From Acidobacteriota bacterium (GTDB taxonomy: Bacteria; Acidobacteriota; Terriglobia; Terriglobales; Acidobacteriaceae): a stretch of DNA of 23,041 nt. Position 1 is the stretch's first letter, and each line of letters begins with the position of its first letter. Made by a program: the position numbers and the translations under genes. Below the pieces are notes generated by a model. It was not told the origin of the DNA. It made no database searches and was given only the letters and a program-made list of their open reading frames with translations. Location of the stretch: the NCBI GenBank assembly GCA_021798235.1, contig JAJZMO010000070.1, positions 1 through 23,041 of the forward strand. Reading direction: 5' to 3'. Positions 14,640 to 21,643 of the stretch are shown here, one piece after another.

Positions 14640-14645
14640 AGTGTA
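14640..14645 (-). promoter_or_regulatory. -10-like box TACACT for ruvX
   Basis: On the minus strand TACACT is followed by 7 bases (TGTCGGC) and an ATG that opens the small leader ORF. No convincing -35 is seen. The 209-base gap to mltG must hold both divergent promoters. Confidence 0.4.
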
Positions 14646-14813
14646 GTGCCAGCACCTTATCAGACACCAAACCTATTCAAAACTCTGGATTTGACCGCAA
14701 AATACCCCGTGCCCATCGCAATCCGTGTGATTCCCGCCCGATTTCCGCTTCTTGCCGCACCTTAGCCCCTTGGTTTTGAATCAAATGAGAAAAACGGCTT
14801 CCGGATTTGTCTT

Positions 14814-15881
14814 TTGCGCAAATATCTCTTCTTTCTGGTGACATTGCTGCTCATCTTTGCCGCAGCTTGGGGCGCATTCCTCGTCGAAGTCCCCATCGCC
14901 CCGGGCACTGCCACCCTTATTGACTTTCCGCCCGGAACCACCACCCGCGACATCGCCACCGCCCTGCAACAAAAGGGCATCATCCGCAGCCATCTCGCTT
15001 TTCTCATCCTGCACTACATTCAGGGCGGCACGCTCAAGGCCGGTGAGTACCGCTTCGCCCAGCCCGCGAGTCTTCTCACCGTGTACGGCATTCTGCGCCG
15101 TGGCGATGTCTACTCCGTCAGCATCACCATTCCGGAAGGCGACAACATGTTCGAAATAGCGGACCGCCTCGCCGCCGCCCACCTCACCACGAAAGCAGCT
15201 TTCCTCCAGGTCGCCGAACACGACACTTCACTCGTCAGCGATCTCGACCCCCATGCGCCCAGCCTTGAAGGCTACCTTTTCCCCGACACCTATAAGTTCA
15301 CCCCCGGCACCTCGGCTAAAGAAATCGCCGAAACCATGATCGATCAATTTCGCGTCGAAGCCGCCAAACTCGGCATCGCAGTCCCCCCTGCTGACGCTGA
15401 AAAAGCCAAAAAACGCTCGCAGCGCACTGCCAGCGCACTGACCGATCCGCCCAGTCTCCACGACATCGTTACCATCGCCTCCCTCATCGAGCGCGAAACA
15501 CCCATCCCCGCTGAGCGCCCACTCGTCGCCAGCGTCTTCTATAATCGTTTGAAGAAAGATATGCCACTTATGACCGATCCGTCGGTCATATACGCTGCGA
15601 TTCTCCAGCATAAGTATCGCGGCGTCATTTATGAGTCGGACCTTAAGTCCCACTCGCCTTACAACACCTATACCCACCTGGGACTGCCGCCAGGACCCAT
15701 CTGTAATCCAGGCCTTGGCTCGCTCCGCGCGGCGTTACACCCGGCAATGACAGATTATCTGTACTTCGTCGCCGCCACCGCCAATCCCAGCGGACATTCC
15801 CGTTTTTCGGCCACGCTGGCACAGCACGACAAAGAAGTAGCCGCCTACCGAAAAGCAGTACGGGAAGCACAGCAGCACTGA
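14814..15881 (+). CDS. mltG: Endolytic murein transglycosylase MltG (YceG family)
   Basis: MltG is a single-pass inner-membrane enzyme that cuts nascent peptidoglycan and sets glycan-strand length. The 355-residue product has an N-terminal membrane helix (4-24), a LysM-like region in which GTTTRDIATALQQKGII (41-57) and ITIPEGDNMFEIADRL (104-119) stand out, and the catalytic domain with SLEGYLFPDTY (150-160), ASLIERET (222-229, containing the catalytic Glu), VFYNRLKKDMPLMTDPSVIYA (241-261, in part) and SPYNTYTHLGLPPGPICNPG (281-300). The start is a TTG at 14814, the first start in this frame, placing the membrane helix directly at the N-terminus; no clear ribosome binding site is visible. The lipoprotein gene follows after 22 bases, so they form an operon. 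Confidence 0.94.
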   Translation: MRKYLFFLVTLLLIFAAAWGAFLVEVPIAPGTATLIDFPPGTTTRDIATALQQKGIIRSHLAFLILHYIQGGTLKAGEYRFAQPASLLTVYGILRRGDVYSVSITIPEGDNMFEIADRLAAAHLTTKAAFLQVAEHDTSLVSDLDPHAPSLEGYLFPDTYKFTPGTSAKEIAETMIDQFRVEAAKLGIAVPPADAEKAKKRSQRTASALTDPPSLHDIVTIASLIERETPIPAERPLVASVFYNRLKKDMPLMTDPSVIYAAILQHKYRGVIYESDLKSHSPYNTYTHLGLPPGPICNPGLGSLRAALHPAMTDYLYFVAATANPSGHSRFSATLAQHDKEVAAYRKAVREAQQH

Positions 15882-15903
15882 ACTTTACGGAGAAACCGGA
15901 CGA

Positions 15904-16800
15904 TTGCTTAAGTTTTTCAAAACGAGAGGGATTGCCATTGCGCTGGCCATGACCCTGCCCGCGCTCACCGGATGCTTTGTCCACGTGCGCCGCGTGCCGC
16001 GCGCCCGCATGCCCAAAACCATCCTCTCTTCCACCGCCGAGCAGCTCTCCTCGCTCATCAATCAGCGCTACGACCAGATCCACTCCATGAGCGCGCAGGT
16101 CACCTTCCAGCTCACCGAGGGCGGCATCCTCAAGGGCAAAGAGAAAACCTACGCCTCCTTCAGCGGCTACGTCCTCATGCGCAAGCCCGGAGATATCCGC
16201 GTCATCGGCTTCCTGCCCGTCATCCATTCCCAGGCCTTTGACATGGCCTCCGACGGCAAAAACTTCACCATGATCATCCCGCCCAAGAACAAGGCTTTCG
16301 CGGGCACCAATCAGGTCACGCACGAATCGACGAAACCGCTCGAAAATCTCCGCCCCTACATCTTCTTTGATTCGCTCCTCATTCAGTCCATCTCGCCCAC
16401 TGACCTCGTCGTGCTGACGGCGGATACAAAGACCGTCATCACTCCAAAACACAAGCACATTGACATCCTGCCCGAGTACCTGCTCACCATCCTGCGCCGC
16501 AAATCACTCGACAGCAATGTCCTCGTACCCGAGCGCGTTATCCACTTTGACCGCGCCACCCTCGAACCCTACGAGGAAGACATCTACGATCCCCAGGGCA
16601 GCGTCGAAACCGAGGCCACTTTCGGCCCGCTCAAGATTTTCGATGGCCAGGAGTTCCCCTCCTACATCACCATCCGTCGCCCCTTGCAGGAATACCAGAT
16701 CCTCGTCACCTTCCAGAAGATTCACTTCAACCTCAACCTGACGGACGATCAGTTCCACGTCAAAATCCCACAGGGCATGCCGGTCAAGGAACTCCACTAG
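15904..16800 (+). CDS. DUF4292-like lipoprotein
   Basis: A 298-residue predicted lipoprotein: n-region MLKFFKTR, hydrophobic core, then the lipobox LTGC with Cys24 as the lipidation site. The body resembles the LolA/LolB-like DUF4292 group of outer-membrane lipoproteins, with SAQVTFQLTEG early, a GYVLMRKPGDIRVIGFLPV strand pair (about 88-106), DGKNFTMIIPPKNKAF (about 117-132) and a late FGPLKIFDGQEFPSYI segment. A role in envelope or lipid transport is only suggested by the fold. The start is TTG at 15904, with GGAG at 15889-15892 eleven bases upstream, slightly long spacing. It follows mltG by 22 bases and ends before a strong hairpin. Confidence 0.8.
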   Translation: MLKFFKTRGIAIALAMTLPALTGCFVHVRRVPRARMPKTILSSTAEQLSSLINQRYDQIHSMSAQVTFQLTEGGILKGKEKTYASFSGYVLMRKPGDIRVIGFLPVIHSQAFDMASDGKNFTMIIPPKNKAFAGTNQVTHESTKPLENLRPYIFFDSLLIQSISPTDLVVLTADTKTVITPKHKHIDILPEYLLTILRRKSLDSNVLVPERVIHFDRATLEPYEEDIYDPQGSVETEATFGPLKIFDGQEFPSYITIRRPLQEYQILVTFQKIHFNLNLTDDQFHVKIPQGMPVKELH

Positions 16801-16816
16801 CTCCCATCAGCGCTGC

Positions 16817-16856
16817 TCATGGCGTCGTAACCATCCATCTCGTTACGACGCCATGA
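16817..16856. terminator. 15-bp perfect hairpin after the lipoprotein gene
   Basis: TCATGGCGTCGTAAC (16817-16831) pairs perfectly with GTTACGACGCCATGA (16842-16856) around a 10-base loop. There is no T run after it. Its position between the lipoprotein stop and the next start suits a terminator, but it could also be an operator or an mRNA-stabilising stem. Confidence 0.55.
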
Positions 16857-16878
16857 CATCTCACCCAGCAACTGCCTA

Positions 16879-18033
16879 ATGTCTACGCTTCCCGCAGCCG
16901 AACCCGCCGCTCGCTATCGCTATCTCACCGACAGCTACGTCTTCCGCTGGGAAAACCAGACCCTCCGCGCCGACCTCATCCTTACCCTTCCCATCGCCGT
17001 CTGCCTCATCCTCGGCATCGCCGTCGGCCACCCCGCCGCGGGCATGATCGCCGCTGGCGGAGCCATGAACACCGGCTTCGGCCGCAAGCAGACCATCGCC
17101 GGCAGCTATCTGCCCCCCATGATCTACGTCACGCTCGGCATGGCCTTCGCCGGCTTCCTTGGGGTTCTCATCGGCCATCACAGCATTCTCATGGTCGCCG
17201 TCGCCGCTTTCCTCGCCTTTGGATACGGCATGCTCACCTCGCTGCCAGGCGGCTATGGGTGGGTTGGCCAGCAGTGTGTCATCACCTACCTCGTCGCCTC
17301 GGCATTCCCTGCTTCGCCCCTGGCCGCTCTCGAACGTGGCGGCCTGCTCTTCGCCGGCGGCCTCATCCAGCTCGTGCTTTCGTCCCTGCTTCTGCACATC
17401 TTCGCCGACCTCCGCACACGCGTCGTCGCGCTCCGCCACACTCTGCTGGAAGAAGAAGCGACCCTCCGCACCCTCGTCGTCGACACGGCCGAATCCCTCC
17501 GCCAGCGCCGCATGCTCAACTCCGCCATCCCCTACTCGCTGCGCCTCGCCTTCGTCCTCGCCCTCGGAACCGAAATCTACCGCCAACTCCACTACCCCAG
17601 CGGCTACTGGATCCCCATGACCGCGCTCATCGTCCTGCGTCCCGCTGTCACTGACACGGTCAATCGCGCCCTCGCCCGCGGAGTCGGCACCGTCGCCGGC
17701 GCCGCCATCGTCACGCTCTGCCTCGCCCACATTCATCCCGACCTTGTTGCCCTCGCCGCCTTCACCGTGCTCTTTGCCTGGTTCTCCTTCGGCATCGTCA
17801 ACGTCAACTACGCGCTCTTCTCCGCCGCTATCACCGGCTACATCGTCTTCCTGCTCTCTCTCGATCAGCTACCGGGTCCGCTCGTTGCCGAGCGCCGCAC
17901 CGTTGCCACTCTCATCGGAGCCGTCATCGCCCTCACCGTACGACTCCTCGTCATCTCTCGTTACCGTCGCGTCTGGAGCAAGTCCGTCGCTGCCCTCTCC
18001 TCGCGACCTTCCCTGATCTCGCGCTTCCCGTAG
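16879..18033 (+). CDS. FUSC-type (fusaric acid resistance-like) integral membrane protein
   Basis: A 384-residue protein with two hydrophobic blocks of several helices each (about 30-190 and 230-370) separated by a charged helical stretch (about 175-225, TRVVALRHTLLEEEATLRT). The second block opens with HYPSGYWIPMTALIVLRPAVTDTV followed by RALARGVGTVAGAAIV, the hallmark of FUSC/YccS/aromatic-acid exporter proteins. The members known best form inner-membrane parts of efflux systems for aromatic acids, but no membrane-fusion partner gene is present here, so the substrate is unknown. The ATG at 16879 has no clear Shine-Dalgarno sequence. The gene appears to be alone; the kinase gene follows after 130 bases on the same strand. 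Confidence 0.85.
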   Translation: MSTLPAAEPAARYRYLTDSYVFRWENQTLRADLILTLPIAVCLILGIAVGHPAAGMIAAGGAMNTGFGRKQTIAGSYLPPMIYVTLGMAFAGFLGVLIGHHSILMVAVAAFLAFGYGMLTSLPGGYGWVGQQCVITYLVASAFPASPLAALERGGLLFAGGLIQLVLSSLLLHIFADLRTRVVALRHTLLEEEATLRTLVVDTAESLRQRRMLNSAIPYSLRLAFVLALGTEIYRQLHYPSGYWIPMTALIVLRPAVTDTVNRALARGVGTVAGAAIVTLCLAHIHPDLVALAAFTVLFAWFSFGIVNVNYALFSAAITGYIVFLLSLDQLPGPLVAERRTVATLIGAVIALTVRLLVISRYRRVWSKSVAALSSRPSLISRFP

Positions 18034-18163
18034 AGCATTTCTCCTAAAGCTATCGAAGAGAACAACTCACACCGTTCCGCGCACAACGCAGCCACATCTT
18101 CCCCTCGTCTTTCGTGGTACATTCGCAGGCAAGCCGTAAACTCTCCCCCGGTGACCGTCTGAT

Positions 18164-19414
18164 ATGCATGCTCCTCGATCGCCTCTGGATTCTCACGACG
18201 GCGAAGACCGCTCCGTCCGCAAGCATTCGCTCGACCCTCGTCATCAGGCCGAGTCCCTTGCTCTGCTGGCTGCCCTCGTCGAATCTTCAGACGATGCCAT
18301 CATCAGCAAAAACACTGAAGGCATCATCACCAGTTGGAATCCCGCTGCCGAACGCATCTTTGGCTATACCGCCCAGGAAGCCATCGGCCAGCACATCAAC
18401 CTCCTCTCCGTGGACGGCCGCGAAGGGGAAATGATCCGCATCCTTGGCCGTGTCCTCTCCAACGAGCGTGTCAGCCATTACGAAACCGTGCGCCGGCACA
18501 AAGACGGCCACCAGGTTCTCGTCTCGCTCACCATCTCTCCCATCCGCAATCAGGACGGCGTCATCATCGGTGCCTCAAAAATCGCCCGCGACATCACCGC
18601 CCGCAAGCAATCCGAGCAAATCCTGCAACAGACTGAGAAGCTCGCCATGCTCGGCCGACTGTCCGCCAGCATCGCGCATGAAATCAATAACCCTCTCGAA
18701 GCCGTCACCAATCTTCTCTACCTCCTCCGCGGCTACCAGCTTCCATCCGAAGCCTACGATTACCTCCAGATGGCCGAAGTCGAAGTCGCCCGCATCTCCC
18801 AGATCGTCACCCAGACGCTCGCTTTCCATAAGCAGAGCACCCAGCCCCGGCTGGCTGCCATTCCCACCATTCTCGACTCGGCATTGTCATTCCTCCGTCA
18901 CCGCATGCAGCACCATCACATCCGCCTCTTGCGCCGCTATCGTGACGTCGCTCCCATTCCTTGCCTCGAAAATGAAATCCGACAGGTCCTCCTCAACCTC
19001 ATCGGAAACGCCCTCGACGCCCTCCAGCAGCGCACTACAGACGCGTTTCAGGACGCCGACTCCGAAGATCCGCACATTCCCGACACTCGCCTCGTTGTCG
19101 CTTGCCGCCCCGCCACAGACTGGCCCACCAGCCGCAGCGGAGTCCGCATCACCATCGCCGACAATGGCTGCGGAATCCCCTCTGACGCGCTCCCGCGCAT
19201 CTTCGAGGCCTTCTTCACCACCAAAGGCAATTCCGGCAACGGCCTCGGTCTCTGGATCACCTCCGAAATCATCGCCCGCCATCATGGCCGCATCCGCGTC
19301 CGTTCCACTCGCCGCCCGCAGCGGCAGGGAACTGTCTTCGCCATCTTTCTCCCTCGCCTCGACAGAAATTTAACCTCCCTGCCTCCGGTCGGGTCCCATC
19401 AGCAAGACAATTAA
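18164..19414 (+). CDS. Soluble PAS-domain sensor histidine kinase, orphan
   Basis: A 416-residue kinase with no membrane helix, so it senses a cytoplasmic signal. A PAS domain with its PAC end spans about 31-147 (SSDDAIISKNTEGIITSWNPAAE, in part; ends IARDITARKQ). The dimerisation/phospho-acceptor domain has SASIAHEINNPLEAV with His172. The ATPase domain shows the N box (LLNLIGNALDAL, 277-288), G1 DNGCGIP (333-339), F box FEAFFTTK (347-354) and G2 GNGLGLWI (358-365). The catalytic set is complete. No response regulator lies next to it, so its partner is elsewhere. The start at 18164 lacks a clear ribosome binding site and the first 25 residues look unstructured, so the true start might be internal. 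Confidence 0.9.
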   Translation: MHAPRSPLDSHDGEDRSVRKHSLDPRHQAESLALLAALVESSDDAIISKNTEGIITSWNPAAERIFGYTAQEAIGQHINLLSVDGREGEMIRILGRVLSNERVSHYETVRRHKDGHQVLVSLTISPIRNQDGVIIGASKIARDITARKQSEQILQQTEKLAMLGRLSASIAHEINNPLEAVTNLLYLLRGYQLPSEAYDYLQMAEVEVARISQIVTQTLAFHKQSTQPRLAAIPTILDSALSFLRHRMQHHHIRLLRRYRDVAPIPCLENEIRQVLLNLIGNALDALQQRTTDAFQDADSEDPHIPDTRLVVACRPATDWPTSRSGVRITIADNGCGIPSDALPRIFEAFFTTKGNSGNGLGLWITSEIIARHHGRIRVRSTRRPQRQGTVFAIFLPRLDRNLTSLPPVGSHQQDN

Positions 19415-19498
19415 TTCCTTTCTCCACAAATACCAGCCACTGCCACGGCAACCATTTCCGCCCCACTTTTCCGCCGTCGTCCGCTCCTCTGTGGAACT

Positions 19499-19517
19499 AG
19501 CGGACAACTCGTCCGCT
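19499..19517. repeat. 7-bp inverted repeat, AGCGGAC/GTCCGCT
   Basis: AGCGGAC (19499-19505) and GTCCGCT (19511-19517) flank AACTC. It lies 85 bases after the kinase stop and has no T run, so it is a weak terminator candidate or a small operator. Confidence 0.35.
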
Positions 19518-19690
19518 GTGCAATTCCCAGGCTGCCAGACTCCGCATTCTGCTTCGCTCTGCCCGGATTTCCCACTTTCTTGCCCCGATTTCCATAGCCC
19601 CCGAGTATCCCACAGTGCAAAAGCAGGAGAACCCCGGACAGGTGTGAACCTCTTTCCACTCTCTTTCCTACTTTTGCGAAATCCTCGTAC

Positions 19691-19708
19691 CCGGTTTTAG
19701 AAAACTGG
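19691..19708. repeat. Near-palindrome CCGGTTTT/AAAACTGG
   Basis: CCGGTTTT and AAAACTGG are separated by AG and pair with one mismatch. It might be a two-fold binding site in the dnaN upstream region. Confidence 0.3.
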
Positions 19709-19770
19709 ACACATCTCCAACTCCTTCATCCATGCGGTTTTGCATTACATTTCCACTTTTCCGAGCCAAA

Positions 19771-19824
19771 CGGATACGGCTACTGGGAAATATCACTTCT
19801 ATAAACTCGTAGTATCCGTATCCG
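19771..19824. repeat. Long inverted repeat CGGATACGGCTACT / AGTATCCGTATCCG
   Basis: The arms (19771-19784 and 19811-19824) match in 13 of 14 positions and flank a 26-base AT-rich spacer containing TATAAA. Each arm also contains the short word GGATACGG or CCGTATCC. It lies about 235 bases before the dnaN start and may be a regulatory or replication-related element. Confidence 0.5.
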
Positions 19825-20060
19825 CTCACACCTGACTCTCACCCCGCGCTCGCAAAACCACTCCGCACCACACCCCGCACCGGAGCCAAATCTGCTGAAC
19901 TCCGTCGTCCCGGCTCTTCACACAATCGCCGCGATTTCCACCACCTCACCCTGCCTACAATGAACTCACATCACGGAAATCGCGCCATCGTGTTGGATTC
20001 GCTTCTAACCTGCGCCTCAGTGGTGTATGTTTGGGTCAAAACGTAGTGGGAGAAACGAGC

Positions 20061-21221
20061 ATGCCGGTCGGAGTTGAGCAGGAAAAAGCTGCAGGTAGCA
20101 TGGAGATCAGCCTCAGCCGCCAGGATCTCCTTCGCGAACTTACCGCCACCCAAAGCGTCGTCGAACGCAGAACCACCATTCCCATCCTCTCCAACTTTCT
20201 CATTGAAGCGGATGCCGATCGCCTCACCATCACCGCCACTGACCTCGACCAGAGCATGCGCACCTCCTGCACCGCCCGCGTCAAAAAAACCGGCGCATGC
20301 ACCATCCCCGCCCGCAAGCTTTACGACTATGTCAAGCTGCTGCCGGAGGGTGACGTCAGCATCAAGCTCATGGATAACCACTGGGTCCAGATCCGCTCCG
20401 GCCGCTCCAACACCAAGATGGTCGGCATGGCCCGCGCAAACTTCCCCCAGGTCCCAGAGTTTCCTTCCACCGGTGCCATCACCATCCCCGCGGCTTCACT
20501 CAAAAACCTCATCGCGAAAACCATCTTCGCCATCTCCAATGAGGAATCCCGCTACACCCTCAACGGCTCCCTGCTCATCCTCAAGGCCGAGTCCATCGCC
20601 ATGGTCGCCACGGACGGTCATCGCCTCGCCCATATTGAGAAAACAGGCGAAAACTTCCCTTCCATTGGCGCAGAAAAGAAAATTCTCATCCCGCGCAAGG
20701 CGCTCGCCGAACTGCAATCCCTGCTCGCCAACTCTGATGCTGAGTCCATCGAGTTCGCCGACGACGAAAACACCCTCTTCTTCCGCATCGGACATCGCGT
20801 TCTCACCAGCCGCCGCCTCAACGGACAATTCCCCAACTACGAGGCCGTCCTTCCCCGCGATAACAACAAGTTCGTCATCGTCCGCAGCGAAGACCTCGCC
20901 CGCTCCATCCAGCTCACCTCGCAGTTTGCCGACGAGCGTTCCGGTGCCGTCAAGCTCCGCCTCGAGCAGAACGAGCTCAAGATCTCTGCTTCCTCCACCG
21001 ATTCCGGCGAAAGCGAAGACACCATCGAAACCCCCTACAGCTTCGATCCTCTGGTTGCCGGCTTCAACTCCGCCTACCTCCTCGACTTCCTCAAGGCCAT
21101 CGGCAACACCGGCGAGGTCCGCCTCGAATTCAAAGACGCCCAGTCCGCCGGCCAGATGCGCCCGGAAGACGGCCAGGAAGATTACAAGTACCGTTACATC
21201 ATCATGCCCATGCGCATCTGA
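20061..21221 (+). CDS. dnaN: DNA polymerase III sliding clamp (beta subunit)
   Basis: The beta clamp encircles DNA and holds the replicative polymerase. The product is 386 residues with the usual three repeated clamp domains. Conserved pieces are LSRQDLLRELTATQSVVERRTTIPILSNFLIEA (in part) at the N-terminus, MVATDGHRLAHIE in domain 2, SRRLNGQFPNYEAVLP at the next boundary, and the closing YRYIIMPMRI. The start at 20061 is preferred because GGGAG at 20048-20052 lies eight bases before the ATG; this gives 13 extra residues (MPVGVEQEKAAGS) before the usual MEISLSRQ, which begins at 20100. dnaA is not beside it and recF does not follow, so the classical dnaA-dnaN-recF order is absent here. A strong terminator follows. 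Confidence 0.97.
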   Translation: MPVGVEQEKAAGSMEISLSRQDLLRELTATQSVVERRTTIPILSNFLIEADADRLTITATDLDQSMRTSCTARVKKTGACTIPARKLYDYVKLLPEGDVSIKLMDNHWVQIRSGRSNTKMVGMARANFPQVPEFPSTGAITIPAASLKNLIAKTIFAISNEESRYTLNGSLLILKAESIAMVATDGHRLAHIEKTGENFPSIGAEKKILIPRKALAELQSLLANSDAESIEFADDENTLFFRIGHRVLTSRRLNGQFPNYEAVLPRDNNKFVIVRSEDLARSIQLTSQFADERSGAVKLRLEQNELKISASSTDSGESEDTIETPYSFDPLVAGFNSAYLLDFLKAIGNTGEVRLEFKDAQSAGQMRPEDGQEDYKYRYIIMPMRI

Positions 21222-21248
21222 CCCCTGCACACGCACCGGTTTTTGTGA

Positions 21249-21295
21249 AATAAAGCATATTTTGGCCATTTGACCAAAATATGCTTTATTTTTTC
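21249..21295 (+). terminator. 18-bp AT-rich hairpin terminator after dnaN
   Basis: AAATAAAGCATATTTTGG (21249-21266) pairs perfectly with CCAAAATATGCTTTATTT (21275-21292) over an 8-base loop, with further T residues after it. It is the longest perfect stem in the window and much more AT rich than everything to its left. Confidence 0.85.
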
Positions 21296-21643
21296 CTATT
21301 GAGAGCCAATCTCACCTGCGAAAGACAAAAAGTCAGCGGCCTAGGTTATTGATCCGAAATTCCAGAGGGCGCTCGACGGGGTCTCCGGGCAGGATTCTCA
21401 AGACAAATCTTCTGGGGAAGTTCACGGCACAGCGCAAGTAGGATTGGACGGGTTCGACAGATCTCCCTCGTATGGCGTGACATCGTTAATTGGAAACAGC
21501 AAGGTACAAGAATCCACTGCTAACAGGCGGGCAGCAGACAACGAATTATGCGCAAGATCTGCACAAAACACCTGCTTATCCCGCCCTGATACAATCGCTC
21601 CTTAGCTTATACAAGCGATTCAAAAGAAAAGGCTTGAGATGCC
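21296..21643. other. Non-coding junction between dnaN and the helicase gene
   Basis: About 350 bases with no convincing gene on either strand. Base use is more balanced than in the genes to the left. On the minus strand a frame stays open for about 50 codons (stop at 21333-21335) but lacks a start and is closed by an in-frame TAA upstream, so a gene remnant is possible but unproven. Promoter-like hexamers TACAAT (21590-21595) and TATACA (21608-21613) lie ahead of the helicase. Confidence 0.5.
21593..21620. repeat. 7-bp inverted repeat AATCGCT/AGCGATT upstream of the helicase
   Basis: AATCGCT (21593-21599) and AGCGATT (21614-21620) are a perfect pair with 14 bases between them. The left arm overlaps the TACAAT hexamer, as an operator for a repressor would. 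It ends 23 bases before the helicase ATG. Confidence 0.4.

Larger units (their letters stand above)
19463..19763 (+). repeat. Direct repeat CCACTTTTCCG, two copies, with looser relatives
   Basis: Exact copies of CCACTTTTCCG are at 19463-19473 and 19753-19763. Both follow an ATTTCC. Looser versions (CCCACTTTC near 19566, TCCACTCTCTTTCC near 19656) lie between. Role unknown; they could be protein-binding sites upstream of dnaN. Confidence 0.45.
19415..20060. other. 646-base non-coding gap before dnaN
   Basis: No credible coding frame was found on either strand. The stretch is pyrimidine rich on the plus strand and holds several repeats listed separately (19463-19473 with 19753-19763, 19499-19517, 19691-19708, 19771-19824). 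A single near DnaA box, TTCTCCACA (19420-19428), differs from TTATCCACA at one base. No dnaA, SRP RNA, tmRNA or RNase P RNA was recognised. It is the longest gap in the window and must contain the dnaN promoter. Confidence 0.6.

Noticed and set aside
19420..19428. DnaA box and an oriC in the dnaN upstream gap
   Set aside because: Only one site with one mismatch was seen; an origin needs a cluster and an AT-rich unwinding region, which are not evident.
21333..21488. Minus-strand open frame between dnaN and the helicase, possible gene remnant
   Set aside because: Roughly 50 codons, no start codon, closed by an in-frame TAA, and no motif that I recognise.
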